Of a DNA stretch of 64,000 nucleotides, positions 33,091 to 43,766 are shown in pieces. A program made the translations under genes and the position numbers. A model generated the notes under the pieces. The model worked only from the letters and a program-made list of their open reading frames with translations. It searched no databases and was not told the origin of the DNA. Within the stretch, counting starts at the first letter, position 1. The number at the start of each line of letters is the position of its first letter. Source of the stretch: Adiantum capillus-veneris (Eukaryota; Streptophyta; Polypodiopsida; Polypodiales; Pteridaceae); NCBI GenBank assembly GCA_014529385.2, contig CM043954.1:91043747-91107746 (forward strand), written 5' to 3'.

Positions 33091-33507
33091 TATGACCCTC
33101 CTCAATCCTCGTCACTATCTCACTCGGGGTCAGCCGAGGGGGATCAAGGGTTGAAATTTTGGGGGCATGGAGTGGCTTTGATGTTAGTTGTTCGATCGCC
33201 TAGCCTGAACTAGGGGGTGAACTTGGGGGTGAATTGGGGACATAATGGCGCATCGAGTTTACCCACCTCGCGGGGTGTGGGTCAAACCTAAGACCTCTCG
33301 ATAGCCACACGAAAGCCCTACCATCATGCTAGCATGCGTTGTTGTCCATGTCAGCATGGCACACAATCAGACCCTGGTTTATCCGGCCTTAGTTCATTGG
33401 GTGATCCGATGGCCCATATTAAAGCCGCTTCGCCCCCCCAAATTTGGCCCTTGATCCCCTCTGAGCCATATCCATGTGTCATATGGTGATGAGGCTCCTC
33501 AGTGTCC
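33091..33507 (-). mobile_element. probable tRNA-derived SINE, reverse strand
   Basis: On the reverse strand, TAGCATGATGGTAGGGCTTT (about 33335-33316) resembles a pol III A box and GGTCTTAGGTTTGACCCAC (about 33295-33277) a B box, at suitable spacing. A GC-rich body follows down to about 33200. No tail or target duplication was established. The rest of the interval shows no gene. Confidence 0.4.
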
Positions 33508-34740
33508 TTTATTCAATCCTACATTTTGTTTTTCGGAACTCACAATGGTGAATGTATGATATTAGCTTAACCAAAAATTACAAATTCCAATCATGCTTGA
33601 GCCAAGCCATGACCTCTCCCAGCAACCATAGATACATTGGCTAACAAGGGAGCCACCCCGCGGCACTTTGAAAAGGACCTCTACTTGAGAAAGGACCCAA
33701 AGATTTATCCAGTCATTGCGACATCAATTACCATATTCCACTCATAAGAGTTCATTCGTTTCCTTATGGCGACAAACACTTCTCTACTTTCTTGTATAAT
33801 CTCTGTGAACCTAGTTGTTTCCAAGGCGTTCTCCATGCATGCTTGAAGTAAAAGAATCTGACAATTTTCATGCTGATAAGTAGCGCTTGGCTCTAAAAAA
33901 TAATCCTAGGAAGAGGTCGTTCTTGATGAACCCTATCTTCCAGGTCTTTTGAATCCATTTGCAAATCTTTCCTACCAGGCCACTTATTAAAGGACACTCC
34001 TTGAAAAGGTGAGGGAGGTCCCAACTAGCCATTCTACATCGCAAGCATCTATCAGTACCAATACCTCTAGCTAGTATCTTAACACACCCATAGGTAAGGC
34101 CCCCTAGAGAACTTTCCAAAGAAAAACCTTCATCCCAAGCAGCAAATGTGGGCACCAGATGTTCTTCGTGATTGTCACCCATCTTGATTTTGACCATTGA
34201 TTGTTTAGGGGGGGAAAACCAATATGTCGAGATCATAAGGGTGTTATATATATCCTTGGTTTGAGGTTTAAGGAAGTGTTTGTTCTTAGGTCACTGTCAT
34301 GCTTTCTAGTCAAACGTGGATTCACAGGTGGACAATCAATCTCTGTCTAGCCGTTATAAAGCTCTACTAGCCAGCAGACTTTCAGTTCTGCACAGGTGGA
34401 ACTAGGAGGCCACTTGATACGTTCCTTTTCAACTTCTCTTGCTGCTATCCCAAAATTGACCAGACATCGCAATCCTTTGTTATTGATCTTTCTAGCAATT
34501 TCCCTCCATAATGGGTTCAACAACATGCTTCCCGCCTTCGATAGCCAAGGGGACCAATGAGTTATAGAGTTGTGAAATTACCTTATTAACTCACCCCGTT
34601 CCAAGGACTCTATTACTCTATTGCATTTCCGAACTAGCTCGCCCATTGTGCCCCGAAGTTTCAAGTTAGCCCACAGCGGAGGGACAAGCAACTTGTCATG
34701 TATCTCGAGCCCTTTTAGCTGTCCATTATTCAATCCTACG
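33508..34740 (-). mobile_element. 5'-truncated LINE fragment, reverse strand
   Basis: Direct copies of TTATTCAATCCTAC lie at both ends (33509-33522 and 34726-34739), fitting a target duplication. The reverse-strand 3' end near 33545-33523 reads CCATTGTGAGTTCCG followed by an A-rich tail. The segment codes for the region after the reverse transcriptase and then the zinc-binding domain at 34236-33868. Confidence 0.65.
33868..34236 (-). pseudogene. LINE ORF2 C-terminal zinc-binding domain (zf-RVT)
   Basis: The frame contains LTYGCVKILARGIGTDRCLR, CRMASWDLPHLFKECPLISG and CKWIQKTWKIGFIKNDLFLG. The arrangement CLRC...HLFKEC is the zf-RVT domain at the end of plant LINE ORF2. The segment 34430-34700 upstream keeps broken relatives of the words found at 34919-35161. 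Confidence 0.8.
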
Positions 34741-35490
34741 TCATGACCCTCAATTTCTAGCCCTCCCCATAAAAAATTCTAGTTTTTGTCTCTGAAATGA
34801 GTTATGGTGTATATATTGCTATCTATGCATTCTCAAGGAAATGTCTGTCCTTAGGCCATCGTCATGCCTTCCACTCGAACCTAGATTCATAGGTGGATAG
34901 CCAACCTTTGTCTAGCTGCTATAAAGCTCTACTGGCTAGCAGACTTTTAGTCCTACAAAGATGGAACTGAGAGGCCAATTGATATGTTCCTTTCCAACTC
35001 CTGCTCCTATCCCAAAATTGGCCTAGACGTTGCAGTCCTTTGTTATTAATCTTTCCGGCAATCTCCCTCCTGAATGGGTTCAACTGCATGCTTCCCGCCT
35101 TAGATAGCCAAGGCGACCAGTGAGTTATAGAGTTGTGGAAGTACCTTGTTAACTCTCCCAATTACAAGGTCTTTGTTACTCTATTGCATTTCCGAACTAG
35201 CTCGCCCATTGTGCCCCGAAGTTTCAAGTTAGCCCACCAAGGGGCAAGCAACTTGTCGTGTATCTCCAACCTTTTCCGATGTCTATCTATCTTGCGTTAT
35301 TCAATCCTACGTTATGACCTTGCACCCTCCCCTTAAAAATTTCTAGTTTTTGACTCTGAAATGAGTACTTTTTAAACATTCTTTGAGACAAAAGCTTCAA
35401 GCTGTATATCCTGCTTCTATGGCTTCTCAAAATGTTTTTTGATTCCAAAACTTTTCCTTTAAAAAAAAGATCCTTCAATTTTTGCATCAA
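34741..35490 (-). pseudogene. second LINE ORF2 fragment, partial duplicate of the first
   Basis: 34850-35318 is a diverged direct repeat of 34284-34745 (offset about 565-571 bp), including the shared TTATTCAATCCTACG. The reverse-strand translation at 35161-34919 reads FHNSITHWSPWLSKAGSM, KINNKGLQRLGQFWDRSRSW and FHLCRTKSLLASRAL. 35490-35287 reads LFFKGKVLESKNILRSHRSR. Both are typical of LINE ORF2 between the polymerase and zf-RVT. Confidence 0.65.
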
Positions 35491-35507
35491 ACACTTGAAG
35501 AATTGTC

Positions 35508-35713
35508 AACGGGTGCTAGCTCAGTTGGTAGAGTCATAGCCTATGTGCCTGAGGTCTTGGGTTCAATCCCCCCTTGGCGACCTGAAGAGTCCTTAGGGAC
35601 TTTTCCCAGTTGGGTGTGTGTGTGTGATGGGATGCCTCTGTCCCTACCTGTGAGGCTGTTGTACATAGGGTGTGTGCGTGTGTTTCAAAGTTCTTGTACT
35701 CTCTAAAAAAGAA
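35508..35713 (+). mobile_element. tRNA-derived SINE
   Basis: A box TAGCTCAGTTGG at 35517-35528 and B box GGGTTCAATCCCC at 35559-35571 give the internal pol III promoter. The body ends TTCTTGTACTCTCTAAAAAA. Flanks match imperfectly as a duplication: CTTGAAGAATTGT (35493-35505) and CTGAAGAACTTGT (35714-35726). The 5' region resembles a tRNA, but no acceptor stem closes, so it is not a tRNA gene. Confidence 0.85.
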
Positions 35714-35729
35714 CTGAAGAACTTGTTGT

Positions 35730-36590
35730 TTTTTTTTTTTTTTTTTGCAAAACTCACAATTGTGAGTGGATAGTATTAAGAACATTAGAAATATACACCA
35801 ACCTCGAGCTCAGACAGAGCCTTGAGGGTCATAGAATTATAAGTTTTCTGCTTGACAGAGAGACCACACCTACTCATAGGCTTTACTTATTACAAGATGT
35901 CATGTATTGTTCTAGACCAGTTCTCTGAGGCTTGTTTGCCTCCGATCATGTGGATCGTCACTCTGCTCTCTTGTATGATTTCACAAAAGCTTGCCACAGC
36001 CAGATCCCCCTCAAACACACGGCGGTTCCTTGCTTGCCAAATATGGTGAAAGAAGTAGTACTTGATTATTTGAGTGCAGACAAGAAGAGCAGGACTTCCC
36101 AACCTGTTACTACCAAAGAGCATATCATTCTTGAAGAACTTAATTTTCCATGTCCTTTGAATCCACTTGCATATTTTCCCAGCCATGCCCCTGATTGCCT
36201 GGCATCCCATGAAAAGGTGGGCTAGGTCTTCACTAGCTATTCTGCACCCCGAGCAACAATTGGACCCGATCCCTCTTTCTTGTATCTTCAAACCTGTCGG
36301 CAAAGCACCCCACATCACTTTCCACAGAAATATCTTCATATACTGAGGCCACCTTGGCTTCCAGATGTTCTCCATGACTCTCTCCCACCATTTTTTCGTC
36401 CAGTGCCTCTTCCATAATTTGTTGAGGGGGCTACACCAATTAGCCTCGTGCATTAATGCATGGTAAATGCCTTTAGAATGTGGTTTCCAAAAGAGGTGAC
36501 TCCCGGGCCATCTCCAAGCGTCCTATTCAAAGTTGGATTCACAAATTGGCATCACCACCTTATGAAGCTCTTTCATTACCCTGTTTGAAA
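35730..36590 (-). mobile_element. LINE 3' portion with poly(A) and zf-RVT, reverse strand
   Basis: The run of T at 35728-35746 is the poly(A) tail of a reverse-strand LINE, directly preceded in element direction by the palindrome CTCACAATTGTGAG (35751-35764). A 187-codon frame (36453-35890) reads NIWKPRWPQYMKIFLWKVMW, GALPTGLKIQERGIGSNCCS, CRIASEDLAHLFMGCQAIRG and HIWQARNRRVFEGDL. This is the zf-RVT domain and the tail of ORF2. Confidence 0.9.
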
Positions 36591-36700
36591 TCTAGCCAAG
36601 AATTTGGATTGTAACTTAAAAATACACCAAAGTTCAGTTTTTGGTGACTTTCTTGGCTGTTTTCTATAAGCATGACACTTGCACACCTTTTTCTTTCCAG

Positions 36701-36788
<88 letters not shown>

Positions 36789-37149
36789 CACCCCCACCCC
36801 CCGGCCTTGGGGCCGCAACTCCCCTTTTGGGTAGAAGGACTAGACTTCCACCCAAAAAGTAAGCTGCACTGACTCCATATAGGGTTTGAGCCAATCAAAA
36901 GCTTTACTTTTCCTAGCTATTCATGTGACTACACAAATGTTACTGCTCATGTTTCGCCTTATGTGAACTTGAGGGCCCTATCTTCAAAGAGGCTGATGTG
37001 AACTTGGCCATATCACCAAGACCACCTACATGAAAGAAAATGAGGAATGTATATGGGAGCGAAAAGAAAAGATACCCAACCATATAAATTGACTGATACT
37101 TTAACGAAAACCTTTCCCAAGTGATGGGGCAAAAAGTAAAAGCGTTAAC
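36591..37149. other. intergenic with (CT)n(AC)n microsatellite
   Basis: A compound microsatellite of about 16 CT units then 20 AC units lies at 36712-36785. It is followed by the C-rich stretch CCACCCCCACCCCCCGGCC. No gene is supported; open frames here are repeat translations. Confidence 0.85.
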
Positions 37150-37760
37150 TTTCATGGAGTGATTGCAGGGTTATGCGGCCCCTCGCACATGTCAATGAAA
37201 TTATGGTGCTTCAGCTACTATTGAATTTTAAGCTGTATATAGGACCAGTGCTCGGGAGTCGGGTGCCCTTTATCAAAAACCTGTTCAAATGAAAAAATGG
37301 CCGCGTCAAATTTTTGCAAGAAGGTTTTGAGGTCTTCCTTTGGAATGTTCTTTTTGGATTCGTGCCAACAAGAAATAAGGCCACATCAACAGGGTTAGCT
37401 GATGGAACTTGTGTCGATGCCAGCAATGAATGAAACCCTCACGCACCTATTTTGGGGGTGTCCCGAAATCAAAAACTTCACGAGCATTGTCTGTAGGTGG
37501 GTGTTCATACATCTTGAAACTCCCTTCTTCAGATGTGATCTTGCTATGGGCTCTAAACGCATTGACAACGAGGATCTATTGAGTGACATTTGCATAGTAA
37601 GAGCTACAATATTGAGGACGGTATGGCAATCCAAAAATATGCTATTGGGATGCCATGGCTTGGTGTGTGAGCATGGCTTACTATGTAAATTTTTTGGTTC
37701 TACTACATTTCTAACTCACAATTCGCGAGTTTTGCAAGAAACAAAAACTTTTCTTTCTCA
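37150..37760 (+). pseudogene. LINE ORF2 C-terminal fragment (zf-RVT), plus strand
   Basis: Open at 37402-37770: AMNETLTHLFWGCPEIKNFT, VCRWVFIHLETPFFRCDL, and ICIVRATILRTVWQSKNMLL. This is the HLFWGC zf-RVT core and its following helix. The 3' sequence CTCACAATTCGCGAGTTTTG (37719-37738) followed by an A-rich stretch matches the reverse-strand LINE tails nearby. Confidence 0.75.
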
Positions 37761-37770
37761 AATAGGGTGA

Positions 37771-38543
37771 AAAGGATCCAAAACTTGCTCCATGAAATTA
37801 TTTTCTAGGGCCGTGACATAATTCTTTTTTTTTTTCCAAACTTACATATTGTGAGTGTATATATTAAATAAAAACCAAAAAATTACAATAACATTGCGCT
37901 CACAATGAGCCGCAGATGCAACGAGTCCCATCCTTACTGAGTCCACAAACCATGACTTTTTACAAGGAAGCCACAAACCCATACAAGTAGATACATAAAG
38001 CCGATTATGACCATTTAGGCTGCCACCACTGTTGACCCTCTCCCACAGAGAAAACAGTGCCCTAAAAGGCCAATAAACCAAAGCGACCACAGTCACGCAT
38101 GACCAAACATCCAAGAGCCACGAGTCGTCGAAACCGAAGATATCGCTTGATACCAGCACCAACATCTTGGTTGCCACCACCATGGAAGGCATCGCCACCG
38201 TCTTCAATGGTGCCGAAGGCCAAGTTGCCTAAAACCACCATCGATTGAGAACACCTGAGACCCATAACCGTACCCGCATAGATCCATGAAATCTGACAAA
38301 GCCACATCAAGGGACACAAAACACCAATATGCCCACCGAGCTAACAGTGGTTACCACAAGACCACAGCATACATGCAACCACGCCCACCCCCTACAGGGC
38401 AAGAATCAAGCCGCTCCACATCCCCGAACCAGTAGTCCCTTCAGGTAGTAATAGGAAAAAAACCCGTCCCGTCAATTGCAACCATAACTTGGCGAGCTAA
38501 TTTGCTCCTGGTAGATGCAGGGCCACCATCAGGCCCCTATGGC
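37771..38543 (-). mobile_element. further reverse-strand LINE 3' tail
   Basis: A T-rich tract at 37823-37836 followed by CATATTGTGAGTG repeats the poly(A)/palindrome signature on the reverse strand. 38319-37842 is open in two frames (GNLAFGTIEDGGDAF; SLWERVNSGGSLNGHNRLY) and could be the end of LINE ORF2 or its 3' UTR. 38330-38543 shows nothing recognisable. Confidence 0.45.
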
Positions 38544-39779
38544 CAGGGATTTCATTGATGTGATCGTTAATAACTCTAGTCATTAGACAAGAAAAACACG
38601 TGATTATGTTAATTGTTACGTGACTTTGATCATGATCTACAAAAACCCATAGAGCCGGTTCGCTCATTGGGTTTTTTATTTTCTTGGCGTGCCCATCGAA
38701 AAAAGTTCAATACCCAGTGGGCCCACCCAGAAAATTAAAAAACCCGGCGGACGTAATTATGTAAAGTAAACATCGTGCTTACCATTGTGCTTTGACTAGG
38801 AAAATCCTTGGGGAGTGTATCCGAGTGCCGGATATTTTCATCCCCTTGTGAATTGACCTAATGTTATAGAGTCACAGGGCCTTTTTTTGGGTTGAAAGTG
38901 ATTCTTAATTTGGTAACCATTTCTAAAAATATTTAATTCTTTTACCGAACATAAAGGTATGAAACCAAAACAATTGAAAAATTGGAAAGTCATACTCATT
39001 GTGACGAAGTTATTGGTCCAAATGAGGGCTATAATTAGTTTTAGAAGATGAGCATATGCAAATGTTGAGTCGATAGTCAAGGGTTGGATGTCATATACTA
39101 GTGTACTGGGCATATAAAGATCCTTGAAGTTTTGCATTTTTCACCGTCATAGATTTGAGTTTATATACATTGTCACTGCACAATATAAGAGCTATAATCT
39201 TTAATTGGGTGAAAATAGCTTTTATATATTGAATTGGTTGCATAACGGGGCTAGAATCCTTTGGGTACAAGTAGTCCTCAATTGTGTGATTATATTAACG
39301 AATTCTTTGCGTTGTTTCATGCATTGGTTTATACAAAGAGTGCATTATATATTATGAAAGATTATTAGTGTATGACATGACCAATCATAGATTTTATTGC
39401 TTTCGTGTGATTTTTGCAAACAACTGACATCGTTCAGTTTAGAAGTTGATTATTCTTTGTAGCATTTGAAATTAGATGTTTCTTACTGTTTGCAAATCAA
39501 AGAGGACATATAAATAATCATCATAATAATAACTGCATTGAGAAATTCATAGCATTTTTGTATTTATTATGCCGTGCAAAGAGTGCATTGCAATGTGTTT
39601 ATTAGCTCACAACATAGGTGATCGATATGTGGATTGACTAGCGTGCATTGCAAATCTCATATCGTGCATAATTGATTACTTTCCTAGTGAATGAAAAATT
39701 TAATATATATTGAAAAGAAGGAAAATGTTTTAAAAACTAAACATCTAGTTCTTTTGTCTTCAGTTTTAATATAAAAGCA
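38544..39779. other. hAT copy C 5' non-coding region
   Basis: Left terminal repeat (38544-38565), GC-rich subterminal GTGGGCCCACC-type words (about 38720) and then AT-rich sequence colinear with 11685-13049 of copy B. No gene. TATAAAGATCCTTGAAG at 39112 corresponds to the same position in copy B and may be promoter-related. Confidence 0.6.
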
Positions 39780-40802
39780 ATGAAGCAAAATGTCAGCACA
39801 AGTGGTATGAAGAAGCCAAAAAATAAGAAAGCTTCTGGAAAAGAGTGGGATTATGCTCACAACATATGCAGTCGATACATGGAGTGGCAATGTAAATTTT
39901 GTCTCACAACAAAATCATGCGGTGCACATCGTATCAGGGACCATTTTCTTGGTAGCGTTAAAAAGAGTTGTAAGAAATGTGAACATCCTTAGGCATCTGC
40001 AACTGCAAATCTTTTGAGAGAAGAGCTCGCCAAAATAGGTGGCAAGAGACAACAAATATACAGCTTTGTTAAAGATGGAATTCAAGAGCAGTCAGAGCCA
40101 AATATTAAATCTGCTAATCTTGTGGTGAAACCAACTAACCTTGGAGAACAGTTTGTGGATGGAGAGGAAATGTCAAGCAGCATTCCTTTTAAGCATCACA
40201 ATGAAGGTGGACTTGGTCAAATGCATCAAAAATCATTGCGTCAAAGCTTTTGGATGCAGTCTCTAGAAGAAGCACAAACTGCACTCGCCAAAGCAATATT
40301 CTTCACTAGAAGTGCTCTGGTCATGGTAGACAGCAATCATTGGAAGGCCGCTTGAAAGAAAATCGATGAATTTGGCCCAAGATTTTTAGCTCCCTCTTAT
40401 CAAACAATACGAAATGTTCTCTTGGAAAAATGTTACATCAAAGTCAAAAAGCGTGTTGGCAAAATAATACTTGAAAATATTTCACTTTCACGATGCACAA
40501 TTGTGAGTGATGGTTGGTCAAATGTTCAAAGAAGACCACTGATCAATGTAATATTGGTTTGTCCAAGGGCAGAAATGTTCATAAAGGCGATTGATAGCTC
40601 TGGTGCAATAAAAAGTGGTAAAGATATTTTTGAGGTGTTGATTAATGTAATTAAAGAAATTGGTGTTGAACATGTCGTTCAAGTAGTCATGGACAACGCA
40701 AAGAATTGTAAAAATGCTAGTAGATTAATAAATGAGTGCTTTCTACACATTTTTGCTAATGGTTGTAATACGCACAGCTTAAACTTGGTGCTGAAGGATT
40801 AG
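39780..40802 (+). pseudogene. hAT transposase, N-terminal two thirds (copy C)
   Basis: One continuous 341-codon frame with only two internal stops (near 39990 and 40353). BED-type finger MEWQCKFC, AHRIRDHFLG, KSCKKCEHP (39873-39992). Linker LREELAKIGGKR. DUF659-like region from about 40400: NVLLEKCYIKVKKRVGKIIL, RCTIVSDGWSNVQRRPLINV, ILVCPRAEMFIKAIDSSGAI, HVVQVVMDNAKNCKNASRLI, and FANGCNTHSLNLVLKD. The conserved SDGW and DNAxNC words carry expected acidic residues. The remainder, present in copy B, is deleted at about 40845. Confidence 0.9.
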
Positions 40803-40827
40803 CACACTAGTGAAGAAACCACATGGT

Positions 40828-41265
40828 TCACCAAAATAATTGACATGTCTCCTTCGATGAAAAATCTATTGGTCGTTGTTGCACAAAATGAACATATAAC
40901 ATTTTTGCAAAATATAATGCACAATCTGCATTGTGCAATGGATGACCATAAACTTCCAAGTAGATCCTTTCAGCGTTTTCTTTAATCGCTTCGTGGAGGC
41001 ACTTTGATACCTTCCATCTTCCTTTATTTATCTCCGTGTCCTTGCATGGCCATATTTTTTTGATCATGTCCTTGGTCACTTATTTATTGATCTCTTTTCA
41101 TTGCATGTGATTTGGACTTGTCCATTTTGAAAGTCGTCGAGCAGTGCACGTCGACTGTGCCGACCTACCATGCGCTAGAGAGTTCATGCGCTGTAATGCA
41201 TTAATCGCTTGTTGTTGATCATCAGGCACTGTTTGGGTGCCACAAACTTGTTCTTTATCGGTCAT
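40828..41265 (-). pseudogene. antisense second gene of the hAT element (copy C)
   Basis: Starts MTDKEQVCGTQTVPDDQQQA at 41265. After a stop it continues open from 41079: MTKDMIKKIWPCKDTEINKG, RWKVSKCLHEAIKENAERIY, and HPLHNADCALYFAKMLYVHF. It ends where the deletion joins it to the transposase. Shared with copy A at about 70% of residues by eye. Function unknown. The RING-like end seen in copy A is deleted here. Confidence 0.5.
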
Positions 41266-41559
41266 TTTATCTTAGAGCTGGAATGGACAAATAGACAAAT
41301 ATTCAATATCATTGACAAAAATATATTCTCACGATTTAGTAGTCTCACAGATACACAAAGTAAAGATAATTGATCCGATTAAAATACATGACAATTGATC
41401 CGATTGAAATACAAGACATGACACAATGAGGTGAACCACCTCAAACCAGATAGCACACATCAATACAAATGAAATACCCCTGACAAGATAACTGTATATC
41501 ACAAAAATATTTAGGCCGGGTAAAAAGATGACGCAAGTTCAACCAGCGGTCGTTGGACA

Positions 41560-42959
41560 TGATTAGGGTTTGTCTTTATAAGTTCTTTGAAAAATATCAG
41601 AACACAGATGCATTTCTTCTATTTTTTTGCTCTCTTAACTTCATCCAACAGTCTATTTTAATCTAAATGGCCCTGATAACATCTTGGTCGGGGTGGTAAA
41701 ATACTTCTTCAGGAAAATAAACTTTCCTGGCTGCACTCCAAAAATCTATCAGCATGTCGAATAGATAACCCAATGCATAAATATCACTCGATTTTGTGTA
41801 TGCATCTGTGCACCGTGGATCGTATAGTTCTAGAGAAATCCACGATTGCTTTGCAATCTCTGCTTCTCCTGCTTTTTGTGCCTCCAAAATTGTAGGGTCC
41901 GACTATCTACTTAGATGCAGATAATTAATTGACACGCGAATTGACACGCGCTTAGCTCACATCATTACCCAGTCAATGATGCAAACACGGGGTTTTTTTG
42001 TGTGAGTAAAGTCCAACATTATGTTGAATGGGTGTAGGTCGCTATGCACTATACCAGCCGAGTGAGCATCCGCAACACCATCAATGAAGGCGTGACAGAT
42101 TGTTGGAATCTACTCAATCATTGCTTTGATCCGCATTGTCTCTATCTCTAGTAAGTGATCATTTTCTGGTGGCAATGAACTCCATCTGTGTTGTAGCCTG
42201 TGCATGTATCATCTGATCGCTCCCCGTGGACGAATGGCAAGCGGCACATCATGTCCCCCGAGGTGCCCCCATTGTAGTATGGAAATATTGTGATCTTGGG
42301 GGCTTTGGTGGTAGAGCCAATGCATCTTATAATGGAGAGGTGAAGCGTTTGCATTCTTTGCTCTATCTAAAAGCTGTCAACTTTTGCCTCACTCCCTCCC
42401 TTGTAGAATTTTCCCACGTATGTAATGTGGTCTAGAAAGAAAGAGATGCCTTTGATGGTGTACAATGTGCACACACCAAAAGACCCTACTCCAACCCTTG
42501 TACCTTCTACCAAGGCCTCATTTGATCGGCCATCCACAGTTGCTTGCACATCTTGGGCCATCTTTAATCTCTTGGGTAAGGAGGCCTGGTCCCGAGCTTT
42601 CACACGCTTCTTGACCTTCTGTTCCTCCCATAATTTGTCCCAGAGCTCTAATTTGGTCATATCGTAGGTAGGAGGGATATCTTCCTTTAAGTCTCTGCAA
42701 CAGACTTTCATATTGTCCAATACTATCCTAACCTTGTGGTGGGGGTCAAAATCTAAAATCCTTGCTAGAATCAGCAACTCATATTGGCCTTCACCTCGCA
42801 GCCTTTGCTTTGTGTTCTCCCATATAGCGCTAGTGAGGTCTTTGATGAAGATGTCTCTTTCACTAATCTGCTGTCTGCAACCATCTGCACATATGGTATT
42901 GCCAAAATAAATTCTTTTTTAATGGCACGCATAATAATTTTCTTTTAATCTAGCATCAT
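41560..42959 (-). pseudogene. antisense protein-kinase-like gene of the hAT element (copy C)
   Basis: Best copy of the kinase-like gene, on the strand opposite the transposase. A charged N-terminal region (from about 42890: ISERDIFIKDLTSAIWENTK, LRGEGQYELLILARILD, KLWEEQKVKKRVKARDQ) precedes the kinase fold. The fold shows glycine loop GTRVGVGSFGVCTLY (about 42508-42462), YVGKFYKGG (Lys), HLSIIRCIG, ITIFPYYNGGTSGDMM, catalytic loop HSDLHPFNIML (about 42047-42015) and IIDWVMM in place of the DFG region. SWISLELYD stands in place of APE, then SDIYALGYLFDMLIDF (about 41800-41745). The HxD and DxW aspartates are kept. It is broken by a stop after KVDSF and by frameshifts. No intron boundaries are evident. 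Confidence 0.72.
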
Positions 42960-43766
42960 TTTAGCACTGGACAATAAAAAACAACATATCAAATAAATTT
43001 TTTTGGCTGCACTAATACTCACACTAGATAAGACAAACCATAACCAAGAATTGAAGACTTCAAGAAATGTGCACGAATATATTGATAAACATTGGAAATA
43101 ATTTTCAATTTAAAATGCAATGTTTACACGTGTAAAATGCAGAACAAACAAGTAGTTTATAAGAACGTCATCTAGATCAAACAATATATGTTAAAAATCT
43201 AACACTCAATAGAATTTTACATTTCATCTTAGAATTTTTAACTTATATTTTTCACCGTGCACTCTTACACTAGTTCAAACAAAGCATACATTGACTTAAA
43301 GACTTCAGAAAATTGTGCAAGTTTATATTTATTCAAATTGATAATCATTTTGACTTTAAAATGGTATGTTTACTTGTGTAAAATACAATAAAAATAACTC
43401 ACTCCTAATAGAATTGTCCAGATCTAACGTATCATGTTAAAAATCCAAAACAATTCAAAAAATCCTCTTGGAAGATAATGCATTGTGATGTACATATTAT
43501 CACTTTTATTTTAGCTCATTTAAAACATTGAAAGTATATTAAGCGGGCTAGGAAATTGCAAAGAACGTCTTGCTCTTTAAAAAGATAAAAATGAATAGTT
43601 ATCATGCAAATTGTGTGCATATACTTTCTCACATAGAATTTATGTAAATGTAGCATTTAAAATAGCGATGATGATTGATGAATAAAGCATTCTTTTGAAT
43701 ATGATTAGGTAGTATATATTCCATAAGAACACTTAAAAACAACAATATCAAACAATTCAAATATTT
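42960..43766. other. AT-rich non-coding part of hAT copy C
   Basis: Colinear with 2870-3788 of copy A. No gene is visible. It contains the doubled CACTAGTTCAAAC/ACTAGATAAGACA-type blocks. Confidence 0.6.

Noticed and set aside
35511-35590. Possible functional tRNA gene
   Set aside because: A and B boxes are present but there is no matching acceptor stem and the sequence continues into a SINE body with an A-rich end.
36576-36894. Open frames with Thr-His, Cys-Val or Ser-Leu runs
   Set aside because: Translations of the compound CT/AC microsatellite.
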